Origin: Marchantia polymorpha subsp. ruderalis
Lineage: Eukaryota; Streptophyta; Marchantiopsida; Marchantiales; Marchantiaceae
Direction: 5' to 3'
Assembly: GCA_037833965.1 (NCBI GenBank)
Contig: AP031353.1
Span: 8,806,501-8,870,500, forward strand
DNA length: 64,000 nucleotides
The position numbers and the translations under genes were made by a program. This document shows, piece by piece, positions 61,501 through 64,000 of the stretch. The notes below the pieces were generated by a model. That model saw nothing but the letters and a program-made list of their open reading frames with translations. It had not been told where the DNA came from and searched no databases. Every line of letters starts with the position of its first letter. The first letter of the stretch is position 1.

Positions 61501-64000
61501 CATAGTCAAATGGCAATTGTAGATAAACAGAAGAATAAATCTTTCTATCATATAGGAAATATTACATACAACTATCCATGTAGAGGAACCGAATCGTTCA
61601 AAAATCGTTCGTGTGATTGATTATTCTCCGATTTTCTGCCGTGGAGACATATTGAGCCTCACTAATCTCAATTTATTTTTTCAACCCTACATTTTTTAAC
61701 ATATATATTGAAGGTAGACACCTTTTCAAAAATAAAAATCCCAAAAAGAACGGGAGAGAACAATACTGATCATCCAGAAGCATCTATTTGTGAGCTGAAT
61801 TTTTCAAATTTTTTTCTGGACTACAATCTAATATTTTGCTTCACTTGAGTTTTCCAACCTCCGGAACATGTTCTGAGGTGTTGTGTCTCTACAATAGCCT
61901 GATTTCCCATCGTGTAAGCTTTCAATTTGATAAAACATAATATTTCGATAGCCCCTAAAAAATATGTAATATATATAAATTCTACATACTAAAAAATCTG
62001 AGACGTTCTAACTAGAATCATCGTACTCATCGAGTAAAGCCTTCTTATCGTATTGGTCAAGATTTGACGAAAATAATATGACTAAAATAATATTGAATCA
62101 TAAGGAAAAAAAATTAATAATTTTTGGATGTAGAATTATAACGAACAATTTAAAAATCGTATATAGAAAATTTTTCACTGGTCATGAATTTGTTTTCGTT
62201 AAATTCTATAAATATGTAATAAATTTAATATATAGAAAATTTTCACCAAAAAATTAACTTATTTTGTTGATTTATAAAAATTAAATAAAATTTTTTAAAA
62301 TATTATATAAATCAGATAATGTAATTAAATAATCAAAAAAATATTTTGAAGCATTTTGTAAGAAGAAATCAAACTCAAAATCCATAAAACTACTGCATGG
62401 ATTCATCAAGACATAAAATTAGAAACCCAGATATACTATGACTTTGAAACACTTTGCAATAACAAATTGAATGCAAAAATCAATAAAGGTCCATATAAAT
62501 TTATTGTAAGAAGTAGACCATATGTTATCATAACAAACTATAAATATGCATGCTTCACTTTAATGAGATTCAATGAAAGATATAAATTCGTATTGAATGT
62601 AATGTGAAATAATCTATATCAATATCGTATCATCAAAAGCATGAAATTTTTTTTAAAAGCATCAAAAGCTTCAATAAGACGTACAAGATTTTTCATAATT
62701 TTTGGAAATTAAGCATTATCTAAAAATTTTCAAACAACATAGTTTAATCATTATTTTTATCCATTTGTTTCAAAATTAAAATGTTTAAATGTAAAATAAC
62801 ACTAATCACAATCTAATTAAAAAAAATAATTCTCTCCTTCTTGTTGAAAATGAAAGATTTAATGCTCAAAATATTTTCCAAATCAGTGTCTTTTATTTGT
62901 CTTTGACTTGATTCTTTCAAAGCAAATAACTATAATATTCATTATATTTGATTATTATCCATGTTCTCAGTCTTTCTGGTCTCAATCTCATTCCGTTAAG
63001 AAAAATGGACTACGTTGTTAGTTCAAATGGATATATATGTCCACTTATATGTTCAATATCGTCATTTGCTATAACAAAGTTATATCATACACCGTTTGTC
63101 CAATCAGAAGTTTTAAGTCCCAAAGTAGAACACGATCCTCCAATATTACTAGTTCAAAATCTTAGAACTCTGAAAATGTCAATTTAACAATTAACTACAA
63201 TAGCGTCAGTATATGTGCTCGTACCAACAGGAGGAACTTCTAAACACACAAGTATACTTTCTCAAATCTTCAGGTTTATCCAATATAACATGATTGTGCT
63301 CATTAGTCTTCAGTCTTTGTATTTTGTCTCCAAATCTGATATTTATTAAAGCAAACAATCTATCTGCTACTAGATGTGCGCAACACGGCTTTAGCATAGT
63401 AACAATTCTTGAAAGGATGAATTTTAATCCTGCGTCATCTTTCATAAAACGTTGAGTCAAAACTCGCACGCTACACTCACTGTCACCATATGTGTTCGTA
63501 ATCCTGATATAAAAGATAAAATCCGTGATAGAAACGCAAGTGACCAAAAAACCATATTAGTAAAAAGTTGGAGTGAAAGCATAACTAGAACAGAATACAC
63601 CAAACAACTTAATTTCCATTTCTATGCGACACATATTCATTAAGGAATGTGTCTAGTTATAAAGAAAAGGAGTCTTAGGATCCTGTTGGCTATCATACAT
63701 CATGTGTAACCTTGGAATCTACAAGGTGACCATCGGAAGTAGACTGGACTTTACACTAAACAAAAGATAGAATTACTTCATTCTCCAAGCCATTCAATCG
63801 TGAAGCGCTCTTCCTCTGCTGGTCATCTCTCCCTTTGGCCTCGTGACCTTCGGGTCGTGCGTCCAGGATATTGTGCAAGATGATGGACACAATCCTCATA
63901 TAAAAATAACTCTTGTCACTTAATTGGTTTGCTTACTGAGGCCTCAGACAAAGCAGCGTGCTCATGCTAAGTCTCATGAGGCCCGTACAGAATAGTAATT
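61500..64000. other. AT-rich intergenic tail, no gene recognised
   Basis: Very AT-rich, especially 62050-62850, with long A and T runs. A minus-strand frame at 63547-63206 (113 codons) is open but unrecognised. Composition returns towards normal after 63.7 kb. No RNA gene or transposon ends were found. Confidence 0.4.

Noticed and set aside
63206-63547. 113-codon minus-strand frame as a gene
   Set aside because: AT-rich surroundings, no recognisable motif and no splice or promoter support.

Overview
The window reads as nuclear DNA of a land plant. Two conserved eukaryotic genes with many short GT-AG introns (a TMEM18-type membrane protein and a complete separase) lie beside about 41 kb of nested plant-type LTR retrotransposons. 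A bryophyte, perhaps a liverwort such as Marchantia, is my guess from the compact introns and the overall look; the sequence itself does not prove it.

Layout. 1-11.7 kb: GC-rich relics of an unusual long-LTR family. A diverged plus-strand relic (1-2773) is followed by an antisense relative (about 3380-11652) that is split by a 5.4-kb solo LTR (4759-10150, target duplication GTTCT). 11.7-14.0 kb: anonymous sequence ending in an acidic, coding-like stretch. 14000-36639: a chromodomain-bearing Ty3/gypsy element whose 5' LTR was later split by a 16.6-kb Ty3/gypsy element (14324-30892, target duplication GTACT). The younger element has 5.4-kb LTRs, and each LTR carries a long ORF. 36.6-41.3 kb: the other flank of the older insertion, short repeats, the 3' part of a Ty1/copia element, and an antisense truncated copy of the chromovirus. 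41.3-64 kb: host gene space with TMEM18 (42881-43994, +) and separase (47246-60570, -) arranged tail to tail, then an AT-rich tail without recognisable genes.

The most unusual object is the long-LTR family. A large protein (1046 codons in the solo LTR) lies inside the LTR, upstream of the LTR's TATA box, so in U3. In a full-length transcript it would be present once, 3' of pol and of the polypurine tract. That is the position of sag in mouse mammary tumour virus or nef in lentiviruses. Its conserved N-terminal domain, acidic patch and C-terminal coiled coil recur in three lineages of different divergence in this window. I do not recognise the family.

The separase can be followed through 31 coding exons in consistent phase, giving about 2,595 residues. 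It has the caspase-fold His and Cys dyad near the C-terminus and a cysteine cluster in the position where plant separases are reported to carry a metal or Fe-S site.
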